A DNA stretch of 64,000 bases from Novosphingobium sp. CF614 (GTDB taxonomy: Bacteria; Pseudomonadota; Alphaproteobacteria; Sphingomonadales; Sphingomonadaceae): contig NZ_FOOR01000004.1 in NCBI RefSeq assembly GCF_900113255.1, positions 124,001 through 188,000 on the forward strand, in the 5' to 3' direction. The first letter of the stretch is position 1; each line of letters starts with the position of its first letter. Below, one piece after another: positions 29,647 to 41,106 of this stretch. Below the pieces are notes generated by a model that saw nothing but the letters and a program-made list of their open reading frames with translations, was not told where the DNA came from and did not search any database. A program made the position numbers and the translations under genes.

Positions 29647-31823
29647 TCAGCCCGCGTATTCCAGCATGACCGTCGCCAGGGGCGGCAACGTGACCAGGGC
29701 ATGGCCGTCGGCCGCCTTGACCTGTCCGAGGTTGCCCTTCCCCGATCCCCCGTAATGCAGCGAATCGCTGTTCAGGATCTCGTTCCATTTACCCGCCAGC
29801 GGCAGCGGCAGGCGATAGTTGGTGCGCAGGGCCGGCGTCATGTTCGATACGACCGCGATCGGATTGACGCCAGCCGTCTTGCGCAGCCAGGCGAAGACGG
29901 AGTTCTCTGCATCGTCGACCACCAGCCACGCGAATCCGTCCGCCTCGCAATCGCCGGCGTGCAGCGCCCGCTTGTTGCGGTAGATGCGATTGAGATCCCT
30001 GACGAGGTTGCGCACGCCTTCATGCGCGGGCGCCTCGCGCAGTTCCCAGTCGAGCGGACGCTCCTCGCTCCACTCGCGGCGCTGGGCGAATTCCTGCCCC
30101 ATGAACAACAGCTTCTTGCCCGGATATCCCCACATCAAGGCGTAATAGGCGCGCAGGTTCGCGAACTTCTGCCAGTCGTCGCCGCTCATCTTGCCGAGCA
30201 GCGAGCCTTTGCCATGGACCACTTCATCGTGGCTGAGCGGCAGCACGAAGTTTTCTGAAAACGCGTATACCAGGCCGAACGTCAGATCGTTGTGATGATA
30301 GCGCCGGTGCACTGAATCGCGGTTCATGTAGCGCAGCGTATCGTTCATGAAACCCATGTTCCACTTGAACCCGAAGCCCAGCGAAGTGGGCCGCGCCGCG
30401 CCCTCGCCCCCACCTTCGTAGGCCGGCTGGGTGACGCCGGGCCACGACGTCGATTCCTCGGCGATGGTCATGAAGCCGGGGTGCTGCCCGTAGAGCGCCC
30501 GGTTGGTGCCGCGCAGGAAATCCACCGCTTCCCAATTCTCGCGCCCGCCCGCCTCGTTGGCGATCCATTCGCCTTCCTGGCGCGAATAGTCGCGGTAGAG
30601 CATCGAGGCGACCGCATCGACGCGCAGCCCGTCCACGTGATAGCGCTCGGCCCAGAACAGCGCGTTGTTGACAAGGAAGCTTTGCACCTCGCGCCGGCCG
30701 AAGTTGTAGATCAGCGTGTTCCAGTCGGGATGGAAGCCGAGCTTGGGATCCTCGTGCTCGTAGAGCGCGGTCCCGTCGAACCGGATCAGGCCGTGCTCGT
30801 CGGTCGGGAAATGGGCGGGCACCCAGTCCAGGATCACGCCGATCCCGGCGCGGTGGGCGCCATCGACGAAGCGCGCGAAGCCGGCCGGCTCGCCGAAGCG
30901 CGACGACGGGGCATAGAGCCCGGTGGTCTGATAGCCCCAGGAAGGATCGTAGGGATGCTCGCTGATCGGCATGAACTCGATATGGGTAAAGCCCATGTCG
31001 ACCACGTAGGGGATCAGCTGCTCGGCCAGGTCGTCCCAGCTCAGGAACCAGTTCCAGCGGTCGCGCTGCCAGGAGCCGGCGTGAACCTCGTAGATGGAGA
31101 TCGGCACCTTGCGCGGATCGACCGACGCCCAGTGCGCCCGGTGCGCCTCATCGCCCCAGTCGAGCTTCGCCGGAACCGTCGTCATCGAGGCGTTGTTGGG
31201 GCGAATCTCCGACATGAAGGCGAAGGGATCCGCCTTGAGCGGCTGCACCGCTCCGTCGGCGCCGACCACGTGGTACTTGTAGGCCCGGTAATCGCCGATG
31301 TCGGGGATGAAGATTTCCCACACGCCGATGTCCTTGCGGCTGCGCATGACATGGCGCTTCGGGTCCCAGTCGTTGAAATCGCCGACAAGGCTGACCAGCC
31401 GGGCATTGGGCGCCCATACCGCGAAGTGGACGCCCTTCGCGCCCTGGTGCTCGACAAGGTGGGCGCCCAGCTTGTCGAACAGACGGAAGTGCGTTCCCTG
31501 CGCGATCAGCAGGTCGTCGACCGGCCCCAGCACCGGCCCGAACGTATAGGGATCGGTGACCAGCCAATCATGCCCACGCGCCGTGCAGCGATAGCGGATC
31601 GGCTGGGGCTTCACCGGCAGGCGGCCCTCGAACAGGAAGCGCTCGTCCCCCTTTGACAGCTTGCCCAGGCGGTGCCCATCGAGACTGAACGCCTCGGCTT
31701 CGTCCGCCCCGGGCAGGATGGCCCGAAGGAATGTGCCGTCAGGTCCGGAATGCGCGCCGAGTAGCGAGAAAGGATCCGCGTGAGTACCTTGAAGCAGGGA
31801 TTCGATGGCGCTTTCCGATGGCT

Positions 31824-31827
<4 letters not shown>
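29647..31827 (-). CDS. glgB: 1,4-alpha-glucan branching enzyme
   Basis: The 726-residue GH13 enzyme introduces alpha-1,6 branches. After an N-terminal CBM48 region (HFAVWAPNARLVSLVGDFNDWD) come the catalytic motifs DGLRVDAVASMLY (nucleophile Asp), MTIAEESTSWPGV (acid Glu) and VLPLSHDEVVHGKGSL (Asp). The GTG at 31827 is the start because it overlaps the glgP stop by 4 bp (GTGA); the in-frame extension to 31995 lies inside glgP. Confidence 0.96.
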
Positions 31828-34253
<2,426 letters not shown>

Positions 34254-34476
34254 GATAGCACTCCTTGACTGACCGGCGCGAGCACCTGTCGCAGGCCCTC
34301 GAGCGCGGCACCGGGTATCGCCTTGTGCGGGGGCGAGCCCCCCATTCTCTTCCCATCCTTCCGAACCATGGCTAGCACAGGCCGGGATTGCGGCAAGTGC
34401 CATTGTGCGGTGCCGCATGAATTTCGTCGTCGCCGTTCCGGGCGTGCCGCCACCGGGCGGCACCGCGATTGCGGGC
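34254..34476. other. Intergenic region upstream of glgP
   Basis: Besides the glgP ribosome site (AAGGAG, 34262-34267) I see no gene here. The sequence is GC-rich with a short GGGGGCGAGCCCCCC hairpin near 34328-34342. The promoter of the glg operon should lie here, but no convincing -35/-10 pair was found. Confidence 0.4.
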
Positions 34477-35106
34477 TCAGGCCCGCGCGGAACGGATTTG
34501 CGCAATGGCAGCGCGCAGGACCCGAACCGCCGACCGCAGCACGATCAACGCCATCACGCTGCCGATCAGGATGTCGGGCCAGGAGGACCCCGTAACGCCG
34601 ACCGCCGCCGCCGCCAGCAGCACGCCGCAGTTCGATACCACGTCGTTGCGCGAACATTCGAAAGTGCTGGCCATGTTCACGTCATGGCTCCGGAAACGCC
34701 AGAGCAGCGCCAGGCAGGCAAGGTTCGCCGCCAGCGCGGCGGCGCCGAACATCAGCATGAGCGACGAGGACGGCGCTACGCCGCTGCCGATCTTGATCGC
34801 GACGTTGACGACTATGCTCACGCCCAGCAGCAGGATGAAGACGCCCTTGAAGGCCGCCGCGCCCGCCTTCCAGCGCTCGCTTCGGGTGATCGCATAGAGG
34901 CTGACCGCGTAGACCAGCGCATCCCCCAGGTTGTCGAGCGCGTCGGCCATCAGCGCGGTGGAGCCGGCGACCAGTCCGCCGCCGAACTCGGCGACGAACA
35001 TCACCGCGTTGATGAGCAGTACCGCAACCAGAACGCGGCGCTGGCCGGCCTCTTGCGCCAGCCGTTCGAGTTCCAGCCCCTTGGAAGCGCAACAATCATC
35101 GGACAT
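34477..35106 (-). CDS. Cation diffusion facilitator-type transporter
   Basis: The 209-residue protein is made of about six transmembrane helices, with the CDF signature GSTALMADALDNLGDALVYAVSLY holding the metal-site Asp pair (DxxxD). The N-terminus has a Cys pair (MSDDCCASKG) that may handle metal. Unlike many CDF proteins it has no C-terminal cytoplasmic domain, as in short members. Predicted efflux of a divalent metal such as zinc or cobalt; the exact metal cannot be read. The start at 35106 is preferred to 35142. Confidence 0.88.
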   Translation of the reverse strand: MSDDCCASKGLELERLAQEAGQRRVLVAVLLINAVMFVAEFGGGLVAGSTALMADALDNLGDALVYAVSLYAITRSERWKAGAAAFKGVFILLLGVSIVVNVAIKIGSGVAPSSSLMLMFGAAALAANLACLALLWRFRSHDVNMASTFECSRNDVVSNCGVLLAAAAVGVTGSSWPDILIGSVMALIVLRSAVRVLRAAIAQIRSARA

Positions 35107-35167
35107 GCCCGCCAGGATGCCCCTTCCCGCCGATGCTGGCAAGATCGCGGCCTCCCGGGCGGGTGTT

Positions 35168-35587
35168 TCAGCCCGCCGTCAGGCCCGCGGCGGCAACGCC
35201 GGCCAGCGCCGCTTCCTCATCCTTGTCCGAAAGATCGCCGCTGACGCCGACGGCGCCGAGCAGGGTGCCGGCCGCGTCCTTCATCAGGACCCCGCCCGCC
35301 GCCGGGATCAGCTTGCCGTTCCACGCCGCCGAAAGCGCCGCCATGAACTGCGGGCGATCCACCGCCATGTCTCCCAGCTTGCGACTGGAAATGCCCATGG
35401 CCAGCGCCCCCGCCGCCTTGCCCCCGGCGATGTCCGGGCGGCCATAGCCGGAGCCGTCCTCACGCTCCATGGCGACAAGGTGCCCCCCGGCGTCGAGCAC
35501 CACGACGGTAAGCGGGTTGAGCCCCATCTCGCGCCCCTTGGCGCGAGTGGCGGCGATCACGGTACGGGCCTGATCGAGGCTAATCAT
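35168..35587 (-). CDS. GlcG/HbpS family heme-binding-like protein
   Basis: The 139-residue protein matches the GlcG/HbpS (DUF336) fold: LTVVVLDAGGHLVAMEREDG, IAGGKAAGALAMG, AAGGVLMKDAAGTLLGAVGVSG and DEEAALAGV near the end. Members bind heme or act as accessory proteins in glycolate/glycol metabolism; the role here is unknown. Alone between the CDF gene and a divergent HD-GYP-like gene. Confidence 0.88.
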   Translation of the reverse strand: MISLDQARTVIAATRAKGREMGLNPLTVVVLDAGGHLVAMEREDGSGYGRPDIAGGKAAGALAMGISSRKLGDMAVDRPQFMAALSAAWNGKLIPAAGGVLMKDAAGTLLGAVGVSGDLSDKDEEAALAGVAAAGLTAG

Positions 35588-35803
35588 GGCATGGTCCTTT
35601 GCAAGGAAGAGATTGGCTATCGGCCCGCCGCCTAGCCGCTGCCACCCGCCGCAGGCAAGCCTCGATCGGCTGAATCCGCCTGTCCGGCGGCGCCCGGCGA
35701 CGGAATCGCCAAGGCCGTTAACGAGTCGTTTTCCAAAGGCTTACCCACTCCGTTCAGCACCGCCGGCCTAACATCGATCGCCTGACAACGAATCGGCAAT
35801 CGC
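35588..35803. other. Intergenic region between the GlcG-like and HD-GYP-like genes
   Basis: The 216-bp gap separates two divergently transcribed genes. It contains no gene and no clear repeat; the promoters should lie here, but no convincing boxes were found. Confidence 0.35.
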
Positions 35804-37090
35804 ATGACACTGAAGCAGATATCCACGTCCCAGGTCGAACTGGGCATGTTCATCCACGGCTTCCAGGGCAGCTGGCTGAGCCATCCGTTCTGGCGCGCGC
35901 GCTTCCTGGTCACCGACGAAGAAAAGCTGCAGGCGCTGCGCGACAGCGCGCTCGATGCCATCGTGATCGACACCGAGCGCGGGATCGACGTGGTGACTCG
36001 CGGCGAAGCACCGCCGCCGCGCGGACCCGCCGCCCCTCCGGAAACCAGGGCGCGCATCCAGCGTCGCGAACCGGCCGCCGCGGCGCGGCCCGCCCCCCTC
36101 GCCGCCCCGTTCCCGGCCCAGCGCCCGGGCTCCGTCGCGATAGTGCGCGAGTTCGGCAATGCGCGGCATGCCGCGGGGCAGGCGCGCAAGGTCATTTCCA
36201 GGATCTTCCTCGAAGCGCGGCTGGGCAAGGCGCCGCGCGTTACCGAAGTCGCGCCGGTGGTAGAGGACATCCACGCCTCCATAGAGCGCAATCCCCACGC
36301 CTTTTCCGGGCTGATGCGTTGCAAGACGGAGATCGAGGCGATCTACCAGCACATGCTTTCGGTCAGCGCGCTGATGGTCTCGCTGGCGCGGCAGATGAAA
36401 CTGTCGCCCCAGGAAGTCCGGCTTGCCGGCATGGCCGGGCTGTTGCTGGACATCGGCGTCAGCCGCCTGGAACTCGACGCGGCGAAGCTGGCCCGCAGGC
36501 TGGATGCGATCGAGCCGGAACTGTGGCACCGCCATTGCTACGTCGGCCGCGAGATGCTGGCCGCCGCCGACGGCATGCCCGACGAAGTGCTCCACGCGGT
36601 CGCGCGGCACCACGAACTGATGAACGGCAGCGGCTTTCCCCAGAAACTGGCCGGGCGGGAAATCGACATATACTCGCGCATGGCGGCGATATGCGACCAG
36701 TTCGACCTGATCGTGTGCGGCGCGATGACCGGCAGGACGGTCGACCCGGCGGAGGCGCTGCGCATGATGATGCGGATGGAGGGTGCGTTCGACGACGCCA
36801 TCCTGGCCGGTTTCCGCGAAGCGCTGGGCGTCTATCCGGTCGGTTCGTTCGTGATGCTGCGTTCCGGGCGGATTGCCATGGTCGTGGACCAGGACCCGTC
36901 CGACCCGGCGCTGCCCACGGTGCGCGCGTTCTATTCGGCCGCCACCGGCAAGCACGTGGCGGCGAAGACGATCGTGCTGGCGCATTGCTACGGCGAGGAT
37001 GCGATCGCCGGCGTGGCCGACATGGCCGGACTGGACCTGCCGGCACCCGAGGACCTGCGCGAGCGCCTGTTCGCGGCGGCGGCGAAGTGA
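35804..37090 (+). CDS. DUF3391/HD-GYP-type protein with degenerate catalytic motifs
   Basis: The 428-residue protein has an N-terminal DUF3391-like domain (VELGMFIHGFQGSWLSHPFW...), an Ala/Pro/Arg-rich linker (about residues 68-110) and an HD-GYP-like domain. Normal HD-GYP enzymes hydrolyse cyclic-di-GMP. Here the HDIGK motif reads LDIGV (His lost) and GYP reads GFP in HHELMNGSGFPQKLAG, although the HRHCYVGRE and ARHHE histidines remain. It may be a c-di-GMP binder or inactive scaffold rather than a phosphodiesterase. Likely cytosolic; no transmembrane segment seen. Confidence 0.85.
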   Translation: MTLKQISTSQVELGMFIHGFQGSWLSHPFWRARFLVTDEEKLQALRDSALDAIVIDTERGIDVVTRGEAPPPRGPAAPPETRARIQRREPAAAARPAPLAAPFPAQRPGSVAIVREFGNARHAAGQARKVISRIFLEARLGKAPRVTEVAPVVEDIHASIERNPHAFSGLMRCKTEIEAIYQHMLSVSALMVSLARQMKLSPQEVRLAGMAGLLLDIGVSRLELDAAKLARRLDAIEPELWHRHCYVGREMLAAADGMPDEVLHAVARHHELMNGSGFPQKLAGREIDIYSRMAAICDQFDLIVCGAMTGRTVDPAEALRMMMRMEGAFDDAILAGFREALGVYPVGSFVMLRSGRIAMVVDQDPSDPALPTVRAFYSAATGKHVAAKTIVLAHCYGEDAIAGVADMAGLDLPAPEDLRERLFAAAAK

Positions 37091-37112
37091 TCCGGACGAT
37101 GCGCGGCCCGCC

Positions 37113-38678
37113 TTATCCCTGCGCCTGGGTCCATTCCACCCGGTAGAGATCGAAGCGCCGGTCCTTGAGGTTCTGCACCGCGCCCGATTGGCGCGCGGTC
37201 AGCAGCGCATCCAGGCTGAGGTCGGCGATGGCGATGGTTTCGGTATTCGGCGCGGCATCGGCGGCGACGCCGTCGCGCGAGAAGGGAAAGTCCGAAGGCG
37301 TCAGGATCGCGCTTTCGGCGTAGTGGACGTCCATGTTCTCGACATTGGGCAAGTTGCCGACCACGCCCGAGGTGACGACGTAGCACTGGTTCTCCACCGC
37401 GCGGGCCTGGCAGCAATAGTGCACGCGCAGGAATGCCCGCCGCTCGTCGGTGCAGAACGGCACGAACAGCAGCAGCGCGCCCTGGTTCACCAGGTGGCGG
37501 GCAAGTTCGGGAAACTCGCTGTCATAGCAGACCATCACCCCGATCGGCCCGCAGTCGGTCGGGATCACGTTGGCGCCGTAACCGCCCCGGATGTTCCACC
37601 ATTTGCGCTCGGACGGCGTGGGGTGCAGCTTCTGCGTCTCGTGCACCGCCCCGTCGCGCAGGAAGGTATAGGCGATGTTGCGGATCTCGCCCTTGCCGGC
37701 GCCCAGCTTGACCCGCGTGGGATGCGAACCGCCGATGATGTTGATATTGTAGCTGACCGCCATCTTCTGCATGAATTCCACGAAGCGATCGGTGTAGGTC
37801 GCGATCTTCTCGACCGCCTTGACCGGCTCCAGCCTGGCCTCCTCGATCGTGAGCAGTTCGAGCGTGAACAGTTCGGGAAACACCACGAAGTCGCTCTCGT
37901 AGTCGGCGGCGACGTCGACCCAGTATTCGACCTGCTCCTCGAACTGGTCGATGGTCTCGATCTTGCGCATCATGAACTGCACGGTGGCGACGCGCACGCT
38001 GGAGGGCACGCGCTCCTTCAGGCCGGGCACGGCCTTGCCGGTGTCGCGCGGGGCGAGCGGGTTGGTCCAGTACATCAGCACCGCGTTGCCGCCGCTTTCC
38101 TTGTCGCCCGGGATATAGTCCGGCAGGATGCCGCGCGGCTCGTAACCCTCGTTCATCTGGAAGTTGATGACCTGGTCGCGAAGTTTCTTGTCCCTGACCG
38201 CCTGCAGGTAGTCCGAAGGGTTGGGATAATGGCGCTTGCGCCGGTAATAGCCCGGCATGCGGCCGGCGAAGGCGATGCCCTTGAGCTCGAAATGCTGGCA
38301 CAGTTCCTTGCGCTTGCGGTAGAGCCGCTGGCCGATGCGCAGGCGCCGGTATTCGGGATCGACGCTGACCTCGAAGCCGTAAAGCACGTCGCCGTCCTCG
38401 GCCGGCGGACGGCCATAGCCGCCATTGCTGATCTCTTCCCAGGTATGCGGCTTGAAGGCGAGATCGGCGGTAAGGATCATCGTCGCGCAGTGGCCGACGA
38501 TCCTTCCCTCGTACTCGGCGACGAACTGGCCTTCCGGAAAATTGATGACCTGGCCGCGGATCTCCGCGCGGGTAAAGGCATCGACCTTGCCGTAGACCTT
38601 GACGGAAAGCCGGGCAATGGCGGGGGCGTCGGCAACGGTGGCCTGGCGGATGATGAGCTTGGCTTTGGTCTGGTCCAT
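37113..38678 (-). CDS. GNAT acetyltransferase-carbon-nitrogen hydrolase fusion
   Basis: The 521-residue protein joins an N-terminal GNAT domain (residues ~5-200: KLIIRQATVADAPAIARLS, VSVDPEYRRLRIGQRLYRKRKEL) to a C-terminal nitrilase/amidase domain. The nitrilase triad is visible as Glu in VVFPELFTLELL, Lys in KLHPTPSERKWW and Cys in GVMVCYDSEFPEL. This two-domain arrangement recurs in bacteria but the substrate is unknown. The start (MDQTKAK, 38678) fits the GNAT domain; an extension to 38807 is unlikely. Confidence 0.92.
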   Translation of the reverse strand: MDQTKAKLIIRQATVADAPAIARLSVKVYGKVDAFTRAEIRGQVINFPEGQFVAEYEGRIVGHCATMILTADLAFKPHTWEEISNGGYGRPPAEDGDVLYGFEVSVDPEYRRLRIGQRLYRKRKELCQHFELKGIAFAGRMPGYYRRKRHYPNPSDYLQAVRDKKLRDQVINFQMNEGYEPRGILPDYIPGDKESGGNAVLMYWTNPLAPRDTGKAVPGLKERVPSSVRVATVQFMMRKIETIDQFEEQVEYWVDVAADYESDFVVFPELFTLELLTIEEARLEPVKAVEKIATYTDRFVEFMQKMAVSYNINIIGGSHPTRVKLGAGKGEIRNIAYTFLRDGAVHETQKLHPTPSERKWWNIRGGYGANVIPTDCGPIGVMVCYDSEFPELARHLVNQGALLLFVPFCTDERRAFLRVHYCCQARAVENQCYVVTSGVVGNLPNVENMDVHYAESAILTPSDFPFSRDGVAADAAPNTETIAIADLSLDALLTARQSGAVQNLKDRRFDLYRVEWTQAQG

Positions 38679-38866
38679 GGGACACGTATTACCCGCAAGG
38701 CTTCGCGCGGCCAGCCCGGATTGCAACTGCATCGCGGTGGGATCGTGGCGCTGCGTCGCGAAGAACGAGGCCCGGCGCGCGAAGTTTGACCGGGCGCATG
38801 GTTTCACCCCCGTTTCCCGGATAGATTTTCGTTTTCACCCGTTCTTCCCGGCAAGGAAGGAGCACC

Positions 38867-39139
38867 ATGAGCGCTACGCTGTTCGCCCTCGCCCTGTTCG
38901 CCTGTTCGGAAGACGCCACCGCCTGCCAGCGCCTCGACGTGCCTGCCCAGACTTACGGCAGCCGCGCGCAATGCACCGCGCGGCTCGGCGAAGCGCTGGA
39001 TACCGAGGCCGCGCGCAAGGCGGATGCGCCCACCGTCTACGCCCAGTGCCTGGCCACCCGCCAGATGGCGAGGCTCGGCAAGGGCATGCTGGACCTGACG
39101 AAAGTGAACGGCGCGCGGTTCGGCGCGGCGGAGTATTGA
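38867..39139 (+). CDS. Small exported cysteine-containing protein, unknown
   Basis: The 90-residue protein is preceded by a strong GGAAGGAG ribosome site. It has a short hydrophobic N-terminus (ATLFALALFAC) and four cysteines (C13, C20, C36, C61). I do not recognise a family. It may be a secreted or periplasmic protein with two disulfides. Confidence 0.65.
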   Translation: MSATLFALALFACSEDATACQRLDVPAQTYGSRAQCTARLGEALDTEAARKADAPTVYAQCLATRQMARLGKGMLDLTKVNGARFGAAEY

Positions 39140-39143
39140 GGCG

Positions 39144-39605
39144 CTAGCCCCGCCCGCGATAGCCCTGCACGCCCTGGTCGGGCACCCACAGGCCGGCGGG
39201 GGCAGCCCCCGATTGCCAGAACACGTCGATCGGAATTCCGCCGCGCGGATACCAGTAGCCGCCGATGCGCAGCCAGCGCGGCTTCATCTCGTCGCACAGG
39301 CGCTGGCCGATGCCCACGGTCACGTCCTCATGAAAGCCGCAGTGATTGCGGAACGAACCCAGGAACAGCTTGAGGCTCTTCGATTCGACGATGGTCTCGC
39401 CCGGCGCGTAATCGATCACCAGGTGCGCGAAATCGGGCTGACCGGTCACCGGGCATAGCGAGGTGAACTCCGGCGCGGCGAAGCGCACCAGGTAAAGCGT
39501 GCCGGCGCGCGGGTTGGGCACGTAATCAAGCACGGCCTCTCCCGGCGAGGCGGGAAGCGCGCTGTGCCGGCCCAGGTGAAGGGGGGCGGATGGAGTTTCG
39601 CTCAT
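39144..39605 (-). CDS. queF: 7-cyano-7-deazaguanine reductase (preQ0 reductase)
   Basis: The 153-residue NADPH-dependent enzyme reduces preQ0 to preQ1, the substrate of Tgt. It shows the unimodular (short) QueF pattern: [20 protein letters not shown] with the catalytic Cys, [20 protein letters not shown] and a C-terminal [10 protein letters not shown]. Start is MSETPS (39605). With tgt and queA it gives three queuosine genes in this window, though not in one operon. Confidence 0.96.
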   Translation of the reverse strand: MSETPSAPLHLGRHSALPASPGEAVLDYVPNPRAGTLYLVRFAAPEFTSLCPVTGQPDFAHLVIDYAPGETIVESKSLKLFLGSFRNHCGFHEDVTVGIGQRLCDEMKPRWLRIGGYWYPRGGIPIDVFWQSGAAPAGLWVPDQGVQGYRGRG

Positions 39606-39721
39606 CGCGCGGCCATGCCGTGAACCGCCCGCGATGACAAGCGCCTGGCGCGCCCGTTCGGCGGCACCGCGCCACGACCGGTCGCGGGCGCCAAGGCGCA
39701 TTCACGCGCGGTTCAGCGCGG

Positions 39722-41035
39722 ATGCGGCGTGCTCGCACCATCATGTGGGGCGGAGGCAGGACCATTTCGCGCGGGGCGCTGATCGTTGCGTTTGCCGCAG
39801 TGCTTGCGGTGGTGCCGGCCCATGCCCAGTCGCAATCCCCGTCACCACCACCATCGCTCAAGGACTGGAGCCTGCCCCCGCCCACGCCGAGCCGCACCGC
39901 CCCGGCGGCGCAGGGGCCGGTCGACGCGCGGGATCCGGTAGTCCGTTCGGCCGGGGCCGAGGTCCGGAATCCGCCCGCGCCAAGCCCCCTCCCCACGCCC
40001 GGCCCCCCGCCCGTCTCCATGATCGACGCGCCGCCGCCGGCCCCGGCCGCCGCACCCAGGAGCGATGCCGCCGGCCCGCGCCCGGTAGCCTCGGCGGCGA
40101 GCCGGCCGGCGCCAGCCGCGCCAACCAGTGCTTCTCCCACGCCGCCGGAGCCGCGCCCCTCCCCGGTTTCACCCGCCGTGGCCGCATCGGAAACGTCCGC
40201 GCCGACGATTTCGCCGCCGCCGGCCGAGAGCGCGAATGCGCGGTGGCCGGCCTGGTGGTGGGCCATTCCCGCCGGACTCGCGGCCATGGTACTGGGATTC
40301 CTGCTGATGCGGCGGCGCCGCGCCCCGGCGATCGAGGATGAAGCGGAAACCGATCGGTTCGAGGCGCCGGTCGGGACCGTCGAGGAACCGCTCCCCGCGC
40401 CGCCCACGCTGACGCCCGTTCTGATGCCCGTTCTGGCGCCCGTACTGGCCCCGGCCACGATCCCCGCGCCCTCGTTCGCGCCGGCGCTTCCCGCCGAACC
40501 TGCGCGCGCCAGTGGCCAGATGGACTTCGAACCGATCGCCATGCGCGTTTCGCTGGTCTACGCCACGCTCCAGTTTCGCCTCGTGCTGACCGCGCGGACC
40601 GCGTTTCCGGCGGGGCGGCTGCTGGGGGACATGATTTCGGCCCATGGTTCGCTGTCGCGCGACGAGCAGCTGGCGCCGCCGCCGCAAGCGCTCGCGATAA
40701 TACAGGCGATCCCGCGACTGGCGCCGGGACAAGTGCTGGACGTGAAAGGCGAGCTGCGGCTGCCGCTGGCGGCGATCCGTCCGCTGCGGCAGGGCGCCGC
40801 CACATTCATGGTGCCACTGGTCCGGCTGGCATTGCTGGGAGACGGCCAGCCTGGCCTGCCTCGTCTCGAACTCGGCTGCGTCTTCACCATCGGCATTCCC
40901 GGCGCCGGCCCGGCGCTGGCGCCCTTGCGGCTCGACACCGGTCCGCGCGATTTCCCCGGCCTTTCCGCACGCGAGATCGAGGCCGCTCGCCGCACCGTGC
41001 TGTTGCCCCTCGACCCTGCCCGCGCGGCGGGCTAG
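39722..41035 (+). CDS. Proline-rich single-pass membrane protein, unknown
   Basis: The 437-residue protein has an N-terminal signal (ALIVAFAAVLAVVPAHA), a ~150-residue Pro/Ala-rich low-complexity stretch, a transmembrane helix near residues 178-195 (WWWAIPAGLAAMVLGFLLM) followed by RRRR, a second Pro-rich linker, and a C-terminal folded domain of ~170 residues (MDFEPIAMRVSLVYATLQFRLVLTART...). Signal, spacer, helix and positive patch suggest the proline stretch is periplasmic and the C-terminal domain cytosolic. No known family recognised. An antisense frame at 39526-40542 is a composition shadow. Confidence 0.7.
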   Translation: MRRARTIMWGGGRTISRGALIVAFAAVLAVVPAHAQSQSPSPPPSLKDWSLPPPTPSRTAPAAQGPVDARDPVVRSAGAEVRNPPAPSPLPTPGPPPVSMIDAPPPAPAAAPRSDAAGPRPVASAASRPAPAAPTSASPTPPEPRPSPVSPAVAASETSAPTISPPPAESANARWPAWWWAIPAGLAAMVLGFLLMRRRRAPAIEDEAETDRFEAPVGTVEEPLPAPPTLTPVLMPVLAPVLAPATIPAPSFAPALPAEPARASGQMDFEPIAMRVSLVYATLQFRLVLTARTAFPAGRLLGDMISAHGSLSRDEQLAPPPQALAIIQAIPRLAPGQVLDVKGELRLPLAAIRPLRQGAATFMVPLVRLALLGDGQPGLPRLELGCVFTIGIPGAGPALAPLRLDTGPRDFPGLSAREIEAARRTVLLPLDPARAAG

Positions 41036-41106
41036 ATCACCCGCGGACAAGGGAAAGCGGCCCGAATTGAATGCCATGGGTGTGGCGTTTCGCCGCGGAG
41101 ATCGAA

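Noticed and set aside
28081..30258. A 725-residue frame opposite glgA, glgC and glgB
   Set aside because: Crosses three glycogen genes; its translation of the C-rich gap gives a run of Pro.
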